53,456 nucleotides of DNA. It comes from Oscillospiraceae bacterium (GTDB taxonomy: Bacteria; Bacillota; Clostridia; Oscillospirales; Oscillospiraceae). The position numbers and the translations under genes were made by a program. Shown here one piece after another: positions 16,373-24,752 of this stretch (position 1 is its first letter; each line of letters starts with the position of its first letter). Where the stretch lies: positions 1-53,456 of the forward strand of contig JAFQBN010000030.1 in assembly GCA_017416685.1 (NCBI GenBank). Reading direction: 5' to 3'. The notes under the pieces are model-generated. The model saw only the letters and a program-made list of their open reading frames with translations. It was not told where the DNA came from and ran no database searches.

Positions 16373-17311
16373 ATGGATTTTATGAGCACTGTTAAGAACT
16401 CCCTGCTGGAAGGCTTCTACCCCGCCGGTTGGGATATGGCCAAGATCGACGCCTGCTGCGAGAAGGGTGTGCAGCGCGAGGATTTCTGGCACAAGGACTT
16501 CCAGCCCGTCGCCTGCGACAACATCCACGAGTTTGACATGATGATGGGTCACGAGATCGCCCAGCAGATCAAGCTGGCTCGCGAGCGCGGCGAGAAGCTG
16601 GCCATGATCATCCCCGTTGGCCCCATGGGCATGTACCGCTGGGCCGTCTACTTCCTGAAGGAGTGGAACGTCAAGTGCGACCACTGCTACACCTTCAACA
16701 TGGACGAGTGGGCTGACGAGAACGGCACTACCCTGCCCAACACCGACCCCGCTGCCTTCGAGTTCTGCATGAAGCAGGCCTTCTTCAACCCCCTGGGTGA
16801 GCTGACCATCCCCGAGAATCAGCGCAACTTCGCCACCAAGGACAACCTGCCCACCTACGCCGGCAAGATCGCTGCTCTGAAGGCCGAGGGTGCCAAGCTG
16901 GTGCTGATCTTCGGCATCGGCCGTATGTGCCACATCGCTTTCTGGGAGCCTCAGTTTGCCGCTGAGTTCGCCAGCGAGGCCGAGTGGAAGGCTCAGACCC
17001 ACCGCATCGCCGCCAAGCTGCACCCCCTGACCATCGAGCAGAACGCCATCACCAGCTTCAAGAGCCGCACCACCCTGGTTCCCTGCCGCGCCAACACCGT
17101 TGGCCCCGGCCTGCTGTTCCAGGCTGACTACATCATCGGCGGTGCCGACGGCGCTCTGGGCCGCGGCATGGGCTGGCAGGGCATGAGCTTCCTGACCACC
17201 CTGCACTATGGTCCCAGCATGTGGATCACCTCCAGCTATATGCCCACCTTCCCCGGCAAGCTGTTCTACCTGAGCGAACTGGCCGGTCCCCTGGTCCCCG
17301 ATGTGAACTAA
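16373..17311 (+). CDS. glucosamine-6-phosphate deaminase/isomerase-like protein (divergent NagB family)
   Basis: 312 residues, larger than NagB (about 240-270). The NagB-fold landmarks are present: a PVGPMGMY phosphate-loop-like turn (81-88), FNMDEW (108-113, equivalent of catalytic Asp72 in E. coli) and [13 protein letters not shown] (181-193). In the last motif NagB has NDGHIAFNEP: here His187 and Glu192 are kept, but Asp141 of E. coli NagB is replaced by Met and the Asn by Trp. So the ring-opening/deamination triad is changed and the substrate or reaction probably differs. It follows the two deacetylases and precedes a sugar kinase, which fits amino-sugar use, but the order of steps cannot be fixed from sequence. 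Confidence 0.82.
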   Translation: MDFMSTVKNSLLEGFYPAGWDMAKIDACCEKGVQREDFWHKDFQPVACDNIHEFDMMMGHEIAQQIKLARERGEKLAMIIPVGPMGMYRWAVYFLKEWNVKCDHCYTFNMDEWADENGTTLPNTDPAAFEFCMKQAFFNPLGELTIPENQRNFATKDNLPTYAGKIAALKAEGAKLVLIFGIGRMCHIAFWEPQFAAEFASEAEWKAQTHRIAAKLHPLTIEQNAITSFKSRTTLVPCRANTVGPGLLFQADYIIGGADGALGRGMGWQGMSFLTTLHYGPSMWITSSYMPTFPGKLFYLSELAGPLVPDVN

Positions 17312-17312
17312 T

Positions 17313-18338
17313 ATGGGCTGCTGCAAGAAGACTCCCGATCTTTGGATCGGCGGCAACGTCATTGTGGACGTTGTCAAGCGCGTTGACTGCTACCCTCAGC
17401 TGGGTATGCTGGCCAACATCGTGGCTCCTCCCACCCAGTCCGTGGGCGGCTGCGTGACCAACACCATCATCGACCTGGCCAAGATGAACCCCGACTTCGG
17501 TCTGGGTGCCATCGGTCTGGTAGGCAACGACGCCTACGGCGACTATGTTGTAGGTGAGATGGATCGTCACGGTATCAACACCGAGCGCGTACTGCGCACC
17601 GACGATGCCCCCACCAGCTTCACCGACGTCATGAGCCTGCAGGGCGGCGAGCGCACCTTCTTCCAGGCCCGCGGTGCCAATGCGCTGTTCAACCCCGAGT
17701 ACGTTGACCTGTCCACCCTGAAAGGCAAGCTGCTGCACATGGGCTACATCATGCTGCTGGACGGTTTCGACGCCGACGATGCCGAGTACGGCACCGTTAT
17801 GGCCCGTTTCCTCAAGCAGGTACAGGATCTGGGCATCAAGACCTCCATCGACGCGGTCAGCGACAGCATGGGCAACTTCCGCACCAAGATCCCCCCTGCC
17901 CTTGCCTACTGCAACTACGCCATCATCAACGAGATCGAGTGCTGCGCCGTTTGGGATCTGGATCCTTACAATGAGGACGGCTCCCTGAATGAGGGCAACA
18001 TCCGTCTGGCTATGGAAAAGATGGCCGCCTGCGGTGTTAAGGACAAGGTGGTCGTCCACTGCAAGCCTGCCGGCTTCTGCCTGGATGTGCCCACCGGCAC
18101 CTTCACCCGTGTCAACTCCCTGAAGCTGGACCCCGCCCGCATTGCGGGCAGCGTGGGTGCGGGCGACGCCTTCTGCGCGGGCTGCCTGTATTCCATCATG
18201 CAGGGCTACTCCGACGAGGATATGCTGTCCTACGCCTCCGCCGCCGCGGCCGCCAGCCTGTTTGCGGAAAACTCCGTTGACGGTATGCTGCCCGCCGACC
18301 AGGTTTGGGAGCTGGCAAAGACCTGCCCCCGAGTTTAA
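17313..18338 (+). CDS. PfkB family sugar kinase
   Basis: 341 residues, start ATG one base after the stop of the previous gene, so translation is coupled. The ribokinase-like signatures are seen: GGNVIVDVVKRVDCYP near the start, a VGGCVTNTIIDLAKM glycine-rich segment, and GSVGAGDAFCAG (residues about 274-285), which contains the catalytic Asp of the GAGD motif. Members phosphorylate sugars, ketoses or nucleosides at a primary hydroxyl. It would supply the sugar phosphate for the NagB-like enzyme or the two polyol-phosphate dehydrogenases encoded next to it. Confidence 0.92.
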   Translation: MGCCKKTPDLWIGGNVIVDVVKRVDCYPQLGMLANIVAPPTQSVGGCVTNTIIDLAKMNPDFGLGAIGLVGNDAYGDYVVGEMDRHGINTERVLRTDDAPTSFTDVMSLQGGERTFFQARGANALFNPEYVDLSTLKGKLLHMGYIMLLDGFDADDAEYGTVMARFLKQVQDLGIKTSIDAVSDSMGNFRTKIPPALAYCNYAIINEIECCAVWDLDPYNEDGSLNEGNIRLAMEKMAACGVKDKVVVHCKPAGFCLDVPTGTFTRVNSLKLDPARIAGSVGAGDAFCAGCLYSIMQGYSDEDMLSYASAAAAASLFAENSVDGMLPADQVWELAKTCPRV

Positions 18339-18344
18339 TCACAC

Positions 18345-18373
18345 GCCCGACCGACGGGGTCCGTCGGTCGGGC
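18345..18373 (+). other. intra-operon 13-bp hairpin
   Basis: GCCCGACCGACGG pairs perfectly with CCGTCGGTCGGGC around a 3-base loop, 7 bases after the kinase stop. No T-run follows, so it is more likely an mRNA-stability or processing hairpin that sets the relative level of the downstream dehydrogenases than a full terminator. Confidence 0.7.
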
Positions 18374-18394
18374 CTACCAAAGGAGAGAAACAGC

Positions 18395-19612
18395 ATGAAA
18401 CAAGCTGTTATGTACGGCGGCGGCAATATCGGCCGCGGCTTTGTTGGCGCTCTGCTCAGCCAGTCCGGCTATGAGGTCACCTTCATTGATGTGGCCGAGG
18501 CCGTGGTCAACGACCTGCAGCAGCGCCGCACCTACCCTGTGCGCTATGTGTCCAGCCAGGGTCATGAGGACGTGTGGATCGAGAACGTTACTGCTGTCAA
18601 CGGTAACGATACCGCTGCCGCCGCCAACGCCATCGCCAACTGTGACATCATGGCCACCGCCGTGGGCGCCCGCATTCTGAAGTTCATCGTGCCCAACATC
18701 GTGGCCGGTCTGCGTCAGCGCTGGGCAAACAACGGCGGCCCTCTGAACATCATCATCTGCGAAAACCTGATGGACGCCAACAAGGTACTGGAGGGTATGC
18801 TCAAGGAGCAGCTCACCGCTGAGGAGTGCAAGCGCTTCGACGAGACCGTGGGCCTTGTTGAGGCTTCCATCGGCCGCATGGTCCCCGTCCAGACCGAGGA
18901 AATGAAGGACGGCGACCCCATGCGCGTGTGCGTGGAGCGCTACGGCTTCCTGCCCACGGATAAGGAGGCCTTCAAGGGCGGTGTCCCCGACATCCGCAAC
19001 ATGGTCCCCTATGAGCCGTTTGATTTCTACATCAAGCGCAAGCTGTACGTCCACAACATGGGCCATGCCACCTGCGCCTACCTGGGCGACCTGCTGGGTC
19101 TGGACTACATCTACCAGTCCATCGACGTGGCCGAGGTCCGCGTGCTGGTGCAGAACGCCATGCTGGAAAGCGCCATGGCTCTGTGCAAGAAGTACGGTGC
19201 CGACCCCATCCATCTGCAGCTGCACATCACCGACCTGCCGGGCCGCTTCACCAACGCCGCTCTGGGTGATACCTGCCAGCGCGTGGGCGGCGACCCCGCC
19301 CGTAAGCTGGCCCCTGCAGACCGCATGATCGGCTCTTCCCTGCTGGCTCTGGAGCAGGGCATCACCCCCGCCTACATCGCCGTGGGTGCCGCCGCTGCCG
19401 TCCACCGCTATATCCGCGAGGCCGAGGGTATGGAACAGTCCATGGACGCCGCTGCCAAGGTGCTGGCCGAGGTTTCCGGTCTGGCTGCCGACAGCAAGCT
19501 GGCCCAGCTGATCCTGCCCATGTACCAAAAGATCCTTGACGGTGCTGCTCCTGCCGAGCTGCGCCGTGCCGCCGATGCTCTCAAGCACACCAGCATCGGT
19601 GAAGTTGTGTAA
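18395..19612 (+). CDS. mtlD: mannitol-1-phosphate 5-dehydrogenase family protein
   Basis: 405 residues. The N-terminal Rossmann motif MYGGGNIGRGFVG and the C-terminal-domain motif KRKLYVHNMGHATCAYLG (Lys, Asn and His of the polyol dehydrogenase active site) match MtlD, which interconverts mannitol-1-phosphate and fructose-6-phosphate with NAD. I start it at 18395, where AAAGGAG lies just upstream; an earlier in-frame start at 18305 would overlap the kinase and run through the hairpin. There is no mannitol PTS nearby, so the substrate may be another hexitol phosphate made inside the cell. Confidence 0.88.
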   Translation: MKQAVMYGGGNIGRGFVGALLSQSGYEVTFIDVAEAVVNDLQQRRTYPVRYVSSQGHEDVWIENVTAVNGNDTAAAANAIANCDIMATAVGARILKFIVPNIVAGLRQRWANNGGPLNIIICENLMDANKVLEGMLKEQLTAEECKRFDETVGLVEASIGRMVPVQTEEMKDGDPMRVCVERYGFLPTDKEAFKGGVPDIRNMVPYEPFDFYIKRKLYVHNMGHATCAYLGDLLGLDYIYQSIDVAEVRVLVQNAMLESAMALCKKYGADPIHLQLHITDLPGRFTNAALGDTCQRVGGDPARKLAPADRMIGSSLLALEQGITPAYIAVGAAAAVHRYIREAEGMEQSMDAAAKVLAEVSGLAADSKLAQLILPMYQKILDGAAPAELRRAADALKHTSIGEVV

Positions 19613-19627
19613 AGGAGGAATTACACT

Positions 19628-20887
19628 ATGAATACCAAAGCTGTCCGTATCCATGGCAAGATGGACCTGCGTCTGGATGACGTGACCCTGCCCGACGTCG
19701 GCCCCGACGACGTGCGTGTGCGCGTGATCTCCGACAGTATCTGCATGTCCACCTACAAGGCCGCTATTGAGGGTCCCGAGCACAAGCGCGTACCCGACGA
19801 CTGCGACGTGAACCCCACCATCGTGGGTCACGAGTTCTGCGGCGACATCGTGGAGGTCGGCGAGAACTGGAAGCACAAGTATAAGCCCGGCGACAAGTTC
19901 GTCATCCAGCCTGCCCACTTCTACAAGGGTTCCCAGATGGCTCCCGGCTACTCCTACTCCTACTGCGGCGGCAACTCCCAGTACGGCAACGTTCCCATCG
20001 AGAACCTGATCTGCGACTGCCTGCTGCCCTACGATTCCGACACCTACTACTACGGCTCTCTGGCCGAGCCTTTGAGCTGTGTCATCGGCACCTTCCATGC
20101 CATGTACCACACCAAGGCCGGCTCCTACGTCCACGAGATGGGCATCAAGGAGGGCGGCAAGATGGCTCTGCTGGCTTCCGTCGGCCCCATGGGTCTGGCC
20201 GCCATCGACTACGCCATCCACTGTGACCGCCGCCCCTCCCTGCTGGTCATTACCGACATTGATGACGCCCGTCTGAAGCGCGCCGCCTCCATCTACACCG
20301 TGGAAGAGGCCGCCAAGTACGGCATCGAGCTGCACTACGTCAACACCCGCATGGAGAACGCCACCGAGTACCTGCGCAGCCTGACCGGCGGCACCGGCTA
20401 CGACGACGTGGTGTGCTTCGCCCCCGTCGCCCCTGTTATCGAGCAGGCCGACGATATTCTGGGCTTCGACGGCTGCCTGAACTTCTTCGCCGGTCCTACC
20501 GACAGCAAGTTCAAGGCTCCCTTCAACTGGTACAACGTCCACTACCTGTACACTCACGTGGTAGGTACCTCCGGCGGCAACACCGACGATATGCGCGAGG
20601 CTATCGAGATGATGAACGCCGGCAAGCTGAATCCCTCCGCCCTGGTCACCCACATCGGCGGTCTGAATGCAGCCATCGACACCATCCTGAACCTGCCCAA
20701 GATCCCCGGCGGCAAGAAGCTGATCTACAACCACATTGATCTGCCCCTGACCGCCATCGACGAGTTTGAGGAGAAGGGCAAAACCGATCCCATGTTCGCC
20801 GAGCTGGATCGTATGTGCAAGGCCAACCACGGTCTGTGGAACCCTGAGGCTGAGAAGTATCTGCTGGCCAACGCCAAGAAGATCTGA
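19628..20887 (+). CDS. sorE: zinc-dependent dehydrogenase, L-sorbose-1-phosphate reductase-like
   Basis: 419 residues of the medium-chain dehydrogenase family. The segments DSICMSTYKA, HKRVPDD, GHEFCGDIVEVG and FVIQPAHFYKGSQMAPGYSYSYCGG, then GSLAEPLSC and VHEMGI, match my memory of SorE, which reduces L-sorbose-1-phosphate to D-glucitol-6-phosphate. It lacks the four-Cys structural zinc loop of ordinary alcohol dehydrogenases. Fifteen bases separate it from mtlD; together the two could move a ketose phosphate through a hexitol phosphate to another ketose phosphate. A strong terminator follows, ending the first sugar unit. Confidence 0.85.
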   Translation: MNTKAVRIHGKMDLRLDDVTLPDVGPDDVRVRVISDSICMSTYKAAIEGPEHKRVPDDCDVNPTIVGHEFCGDIVEVGENWKHKYKPGDKFVIQPAHFYKGSQMAPGYSYSYCGGNSQYGNVPIENLICDCLLPYDSDTYYYGSLAEPLSCVIGTFHAMYHTKAGSYVHEMGIKEGGKMALLASVGPMGLAAIDYAIHCDRRPSLLVITDIDDARLKRAASIYTVEEAAKYGIELHYVNTRMENATEYLRSLTGGTGYDDVVCFAPVAPVIEQADDILGFDGCLNFFAGPTDSKFKAPFNWYNVHYLYTHVVGTSGGNTDDMREAIEMMNAGKLNPSALVTHIGGLNAAIDTILNLPKIPGGKKLIYNHIDLPLTAIDEFEEKGKTDPMFAELDRMCKANHGLWNPEAEKYLLANAKKI

Positions 20888-20937
20888 TCCGCTGTATAAC
20901 ATTGGTTCTATAACTTATACTTTTAGTCCTAACTGTT

Positions 20938-20970
20938 GGGGCGAGGTTGCAAAACCTCGCCCCTCTTTTT
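20938..20970 (+). terminator. terminator of the first sugar unit
   Basis: GGGGCGAGGTT (20938-20948) pairs with AACCTCGCCCC (20953-20963), followed by TCTTTTTAT. Confidence 0.95.
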
Positions 20971-21102
20971 ATAATAGAATCCATAGATATTTGCTATTTA
21001 CAATATTATGCGTTAATTATATACATGATATTTCCCATGCATTTATTTATAATGGTAACGCCCCTTGCAATTTAAGTCATCGAATGACGGAGGTATTACA
21101 TC

Positions 21103-21900
21103 ATGAAAAAACTGGAACTGGGCCTGCAGATTCACTGCGTGCGCGATGCCTTTATGGAGGACCCCGAAACCACCCTGCAGCGTGTTGCCGCCATGGGTTA
21201 TGACGGCGTGGAAATGGTGCTGCAGTACTGCCCCTTTGAGCCGGAGCGTTACCGCAAGGCGTTGAAGGCTACGGGGCTTGCCTGCTACTCCATGATGCTG
21301 GACTGGAAGTATTTCACTTCCGAGCCGGACATGGAGCGCACCATCGAGCTGGCCCGTGCCATGGACTGCCCCGTCATCATCATGGCTGCCGTGCCCAAGC
21401 CCACGCTGGAAGAAGTCAATAACAACCCCGCTTTGGCCCGCGAACTGGCCGACACCGCCCTGAAGGTCGCCAAGCGCCTGCAGGATGCCGGCTTTGAGAC
21501 CGGCTACCATGACCATGACCGCGACCACATGGTGCTTGTAGACGGCAAAGAGTCCTTCATGGACTACCTGCTACGCAACACCCCCAATGACTATATGTAT
21601 ATGATCGACACCGGCAACGCGATGGCCGGCGGCGCCGACCCCATCGCAAAGGTGAAGCAGTTCCCCCACCGCTCCCGCATCGTCCACTTGAAAGGCTTCG
21701 CCGCCGAGACCCGCTACCTCACCCCCATGTGGAAGTGCGAGATTGACACCGACGAGTTGGTCAAGACTTTGGTCGGCAAGGGCGACGCCGAAATCATCAG
21801 CATCGAGTTCGGCACCGCCGTGGATGCCACCCCCTTCGAGTGGGCACAGCAGTCCTACAACTGGCTGCGTGACAAGCTGACCGCCAACGGTCTGCTGTAA
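21103..21900 (+). CDS. sugar phosphate isomerase/epimerase-like TIM barrel, first of three
   Basis: 265 residues of the xylose-isomerase-like/AP_endonuc_2 barrel. Recognisable metal-site strands are GYDGVEMVLQY, TGYHDHDRDH (residues about 135-144), IDTGNAMAGG, IVHLKGF and a terminal IEFG. This is the pattern of IolE/IolH-like and sugar-keto isomerases or epimerases. No signal peptide. The start follows an ACGGAGG site; a TATAAT-like box lies at 21048-21053 but the -35 is poor. First gene of a four-gene unit, all reading right with gaps of 12-20 bases. Confidence 0.88.
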   Translation: MKKLELGLQIHCVRDAFMEDPETTLQRVAAMGYDGVEMVLQYCPFEPERYRKALKATGLACYSMMLDWKYFTSEPDMERTIELARAMDCPVIIMAAVPKPTLEEVNNNPALARELADTALKVAKRLQDAGFETGYHDHDRDHMVLVDGKESFMDYLLRNTPNDYMYMIDTGNAMAGGADPIAKVKQFPHRSRIVHLKGFAAETRYLTPMWKCEIDTDELVKTLVGKGDAEIISIEFGTAVDATPFEWAQQSYNWLRDKLTANGLL

Positions 21901-21920
21901 ACGAAAGGAGAACCACAGAT

Positions 21921-22745
21921 ATGAAAGTCGGTATCCTTATTAAAGTAGACGAATATCCCAGTCCCTACGAAGCCATTGCCATCAACGCAAAGCTCGGCTT
22001 TGACAACGGCCAGCTGTCCATTTGGGATATGTCCTTATATAGCGACGATGTAATCGCCGAAATCAAGCGGGCATGCAAGGATTTTAACTTTACCGTCACC
22101 GCCGTGTGGTGCGGCTGGTCCGGCCCCGTAGTGTGGCCTTACCCCAACGGCTATCTGACTTTGGGTCTTGTCCCCGCCGAGTACCGCGCCCAGCGCATTC
22201 AGGAACTTTTAAAGGGCGCGGACTTCGCCCACGCCCTGGGTGTGCAGAACATTATCACCCACATCGGCTATCTTCCCGACAACCCCTTCGACCGCGACCA
22301 TCTGGGTGTGGTGCAGGCTCTGCGCTACCTCTGCAAGAAGCTGAAAGAGCGCGACCAGTACTTCCTGCTTGAAACCGGCGAGGAGCTGCCCCTGTCCCTC
22401 GTTTACCTGTTCAATGACGTGGGCGCGGACAATATGGGCATCAACTTCGACCCGGCCAACTTCATCCTCAACGGCCGCGGCAGCCACCCCGTCACCACTC
22501 TGAAGTTTCTGGGCCGGTACGTGCGCGGCTTCCACGCCAAGGATGCCCTGCAGCTGGTCCCCCCCAAGTGCGAAAAGCACGAAATGCCCATTGGCAAGGG
22601 CGACGTAGACTTCCCCGGCCTGATCGAAGTGCTGCGTGAGTACGGCTACGACGGCGTACTGACCATCGAGCGGGAAAACTACGGCGACCCCAACCGCGAG
22701 GCGGAGATCACCGCCGGCAAGGCTTATCTGGAAGCCCTGCTGTAA
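21921..22745 (+). CDS. sugar phosphate isomerase/epimerase-like TIM barrel, second of three
   Basis: 274 residues, same fold as the previous gene but clearly divergent. Divalent-metal ligands can be read as Glu of LLETGEE, Asp/Asn of NFDPANF, His of FHAKDA and Glu of TIERENYG. The FHAKDA and DVDFPGLIEVLREYGYDG segments are typical of the family. Located between two other barrels; AAAGGAG precedes the ATG. It probably acts on an intermediate of the same pathway. Confidence 0.9.
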   Translation: MKVGILIKVDEYPSPYEAIAINAKLGFDNGQLSIWDMSLYSDDVIAEIKRACKDFNFTVTAVWCGWSGPVVWPYPNGYLTLGLVPAEYRAQRIQELLKGADFAHALGVQNIITHIGYLPDNPFDRDHLGVVQALRYLCKKLKERDQYFLLETGEELPLSLVYLFNDVGADNMGINFDPANFILNGRGSHPVTTLKFLGRYVRGFHAKDALQLVPPKCEKHEMPIGKGDVDFPGLIEVLREYGYDGVLTIERENYGDPNREAEITAGKAYLEALL

Positions 22746-22757
22746 GGAGGGACTGCT

Positions 22758-23576
22758 GTGAAAATCGGAACCTTTATGCACCAGCTGTTCGTTATGCAGG
22801 ATCAGCTGGGCTGCGAGACCCTGTCCGGCGTGCTGGCCCGTCCGGAGCTGGCCGGTCTGCAGTGCGTGGACGCCGACAGCCGCCATTTTGAAGTGCGCCC
22901 CATCGGCAAAATCAAGCAGCAGCTGGATGATGCCGGCATCGCCGTGTCCAGCATGTACTGCGACATCAAGCTGGACGCTGTGAAGGCTAAAACGCCCACC
23001 GCTTTGGCCGACGAGATCGACACCCATCTGGAGCGCTGCGCCAATCTGGGCACCAACATTTTTATGCCGGTTCCCCTGTTCAACGGCGAGGTTTCCCGCG
23101 AGGATAAGCAGGCGCAGATTCTGGACTTCCTGCACATGACGGTGGAGCGCTCCCCTCAGTACGGCGTGACCACCGTGCTGGAGAATTTCTCCCGCCAGGA
23201 CAGCACCATCGCTTCGATCGATGACATGAAATTTTACCTGGATCGCGTCCCCGAGCTGCAGTACGTGCTGGATACGGGCAGCTTCTGGATCTCCCAAAGC
23301 TGCAACCCCTACGATGCCTGCGTGGCTCTGCTGGATCGCACCATTCACGTTCACCTGAAGGACATCATCCCCGTGGAGGTGGATCCCCCCAAGCAGATGT
23401 ACGGCCGCGGCTTTGACCACGCCGTCACCGGCGAGGGTATCCTCCCCATTCGCGACATCATCGCCGAACTGGACAATGCCGGATACGACGGCACCCTGTC
23501 CATCGAACTCATCACCAGCAACGAGCCTTTACTCAAAACCCAGAAATCCATCCACAACCTGCAACAGCTCATTTAA
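22758..23576 (+). CDS. sugar phosphate isomerase/epimerase-like TIM barrel, third of three
   Basis: 272 residues, starting at GTG with AAGGAGG 6 bases upstream. Metal-site strands are TVLENFSRQD, VLDTGSFW, HVHLKDI and LSIELI. The GRGFDHAVTGEGILPIRDI stretch matches the loop that follows the His ligand in this family. The low sequence likeness to the other two barrels suggests three different steps, not a recent gene duplication. Confidence 0.9.
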   Translation: MKIGTFMHQLFVMQDQLGCETLSGVLARPELAGLQCVDADSRHFEVRPIGKIKQQLDDAGIAVSSMYCDIKLDAVKAKTPTALADEIDTHLERCANLGTNIFMPVPLFNGEVSREDKQAQILDFLHMTVERSPQYGVTTVLENFSRQDSTIASIDDMKFYLDRVPELQYVLDTGSFWISQSCNPYDACVALLDRTIHVHLKDIIPVEVDPPKQMYGRGFDHAVTGEGILPIRDIIAELDNAGYDGTLSIELITSNEPLLKTQKSIHNLQQLI

Positions 23577-23591
23577 CAAGGAGGAAATCCT

Positions 23592-24608
23592 ATGCTTCGC
23601 TATGCAATTATCGGCTTTGGCGGCCTTGGTAAGGTCCACATGAACAATATGCTCCGTCTGGAACAGGCGCACCCCGGCCGCATGAAGCTGTGCGCCATCT
23701 GCGGTGCGTCCAAGGAAGCCTTTTTTGAGAACGTCAGCCTGAACTTCGGCACTGTGGACATCTCCAAAATCGACCTGACCGAGTGTGGCTTCTACGAAGA
23801 CTACAAGGAACTGATCGACACCGAAAAGCCCGACTTCGTCATTTCCGCCACCCCCACCTTCATGCATGAGGAAGTGGCCCTCTACGCCCTGGAGCGCGGT
23901 ATCCATATCCTGTCCGAAAAGCCCATGGCTCTGACCGAGGAGGGCTGTACCCGCATGATCGAGGCCGCTGACCGCTCCTCCGCCAAGCTGATGATCGGCC
24001 AAAGCGCCCGGTTCACCTCCGCCGCCATCCGCATCAAGCAGTTCCTGGACGAGGGCACCTACGGTAAGGTTCGCCGCATGGAGTTCTGCCGCTACTCCCA
24101 GACCCCCCTGTGGACGTACAACAACTGGATTTTGGATCCGGAGAAGAGCGGCGGCTGCGTGCTGGATATGCACATCCACGACGTGGATTTGATGAACTAC
24201 CTGTTCGGCATGCCCAAGAGCGTCCGCTCCGTTGGCACCCACGATAAGGGTGAGCTGGAAAGCGTCATCACCCGCTACGATTACGATGACAAGGTGGTCA
24301 CCGGCAGCGCCGACTGGTCCATGCCTCAGACCTACCCCTTCACCAAGCAGACCATCATCAACTTCGAAAAGGCCACTGTCGTCTACACCCCCGAAAAGAA
24401 GCTGATGGTTTACACCGACGAGGAGAGCCACGAGGAAAACATTCCTCCCGAGGACTCCCACTTTGTGGAACTGACCACCTTTATTGATTGGATTTTGGAT
24501 GACAAGGATTGCACCCACCTGACCAATCCTCTCTCCGTCCGCGACTCCCTGCGCATCGCCCTGGCCGAAACCAAGTCCCTGCGCACCGGCGAGACCGTCA
24601 GGCTGTAA
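23592..24608 (+). CDS. Gfo/Idh/MocA family NAD(P)-dependent oxidoreductase
   Basis: 338 residues. N-terminal Rossmann fold with GFGGLGKVH, the family hallmark SEKPMAL near residue 110, and the catalytic GGCVLDMHIHDVDLM segment (His/Asp pair) in the C-terminal domain. Such enzymes oxidise or reduce sugars and cyclitols (inositol 2-dehydrogenase, glucose-fructose oxidoreductase, 3-keto-sugar formers). Next to TIM-barrel isomerases it resembles inositol- or 3-keto-sugar-type catabolic sets. Last gene of the second sugar unit; a strong terminator follows. Confidence 0.93.
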   Translation: MLRYAIIGFGGLGKVHMNNMLRLEQAHPGRMKLCAICGASKEAFFENVSLNFGTVDISKIDLTECGFYEDYKELIDTEKPDFVISATPTFMHEEVALYALERGIHILSEKPMALTEEGCTRMIEAADRSSAKLMIGQSARFTSAAIRIKQFLDEGTYGKVRRMEFCRYSQTPLWTYNNWILDPEKSGGCVLDMHIHDVDLMNYLFGMPKSVRSVGTHDKGELESVITRYDYDDKVVTGSADWSMPQTYPFTKQTIINFEKATVVYTPEKKLMVYTDEESHEENIPPEDSHFVELTTFIDWILDDKDCTHLTNPLSVRDSLRIALAETKSLRTGETVRL

Positions 24609-24620
24609 GTTCATCTCTTC

Positions 24621-24651
24621 ACCGCCCCGATTTTATATCGGGGCGGTTTTA
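24621..24651 (+). terminator. terminator of the second sugar unit
   Basis: ACCGCCCCGAT (24621-24631) pairs with ATCGGGGCGGT (24637-24647), followed by TTTATTATTT. Confidence 0.94.
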
Positions 24652-24672
24652 TTATTTAATCGGAATAACCCC

Positions 24673-24702
24673 TTGCAATTCATGGATGTTATGGTGTAAA
24701 AT
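24673..24702 (+). promoter_or_regulatory. promoter of glnS
   Basis: TTGCAA, 18-base spacer, TAAAAT, about 50 bases before the glnS ATG. Confidence 0.7.
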
Positions 24703-24752
24703 AGGGCGTTGAGAATGTAACATTCCCCAATACTGACAGGAGGGATTCTATT

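Noticed and set aside
18374-20902. Open frame of about 840 codons opposite mtlD and sorE
   Set aside because: Antisense shadow produced by the strong C/G-ending codon bias; product is repetitive Gly/Val/His.
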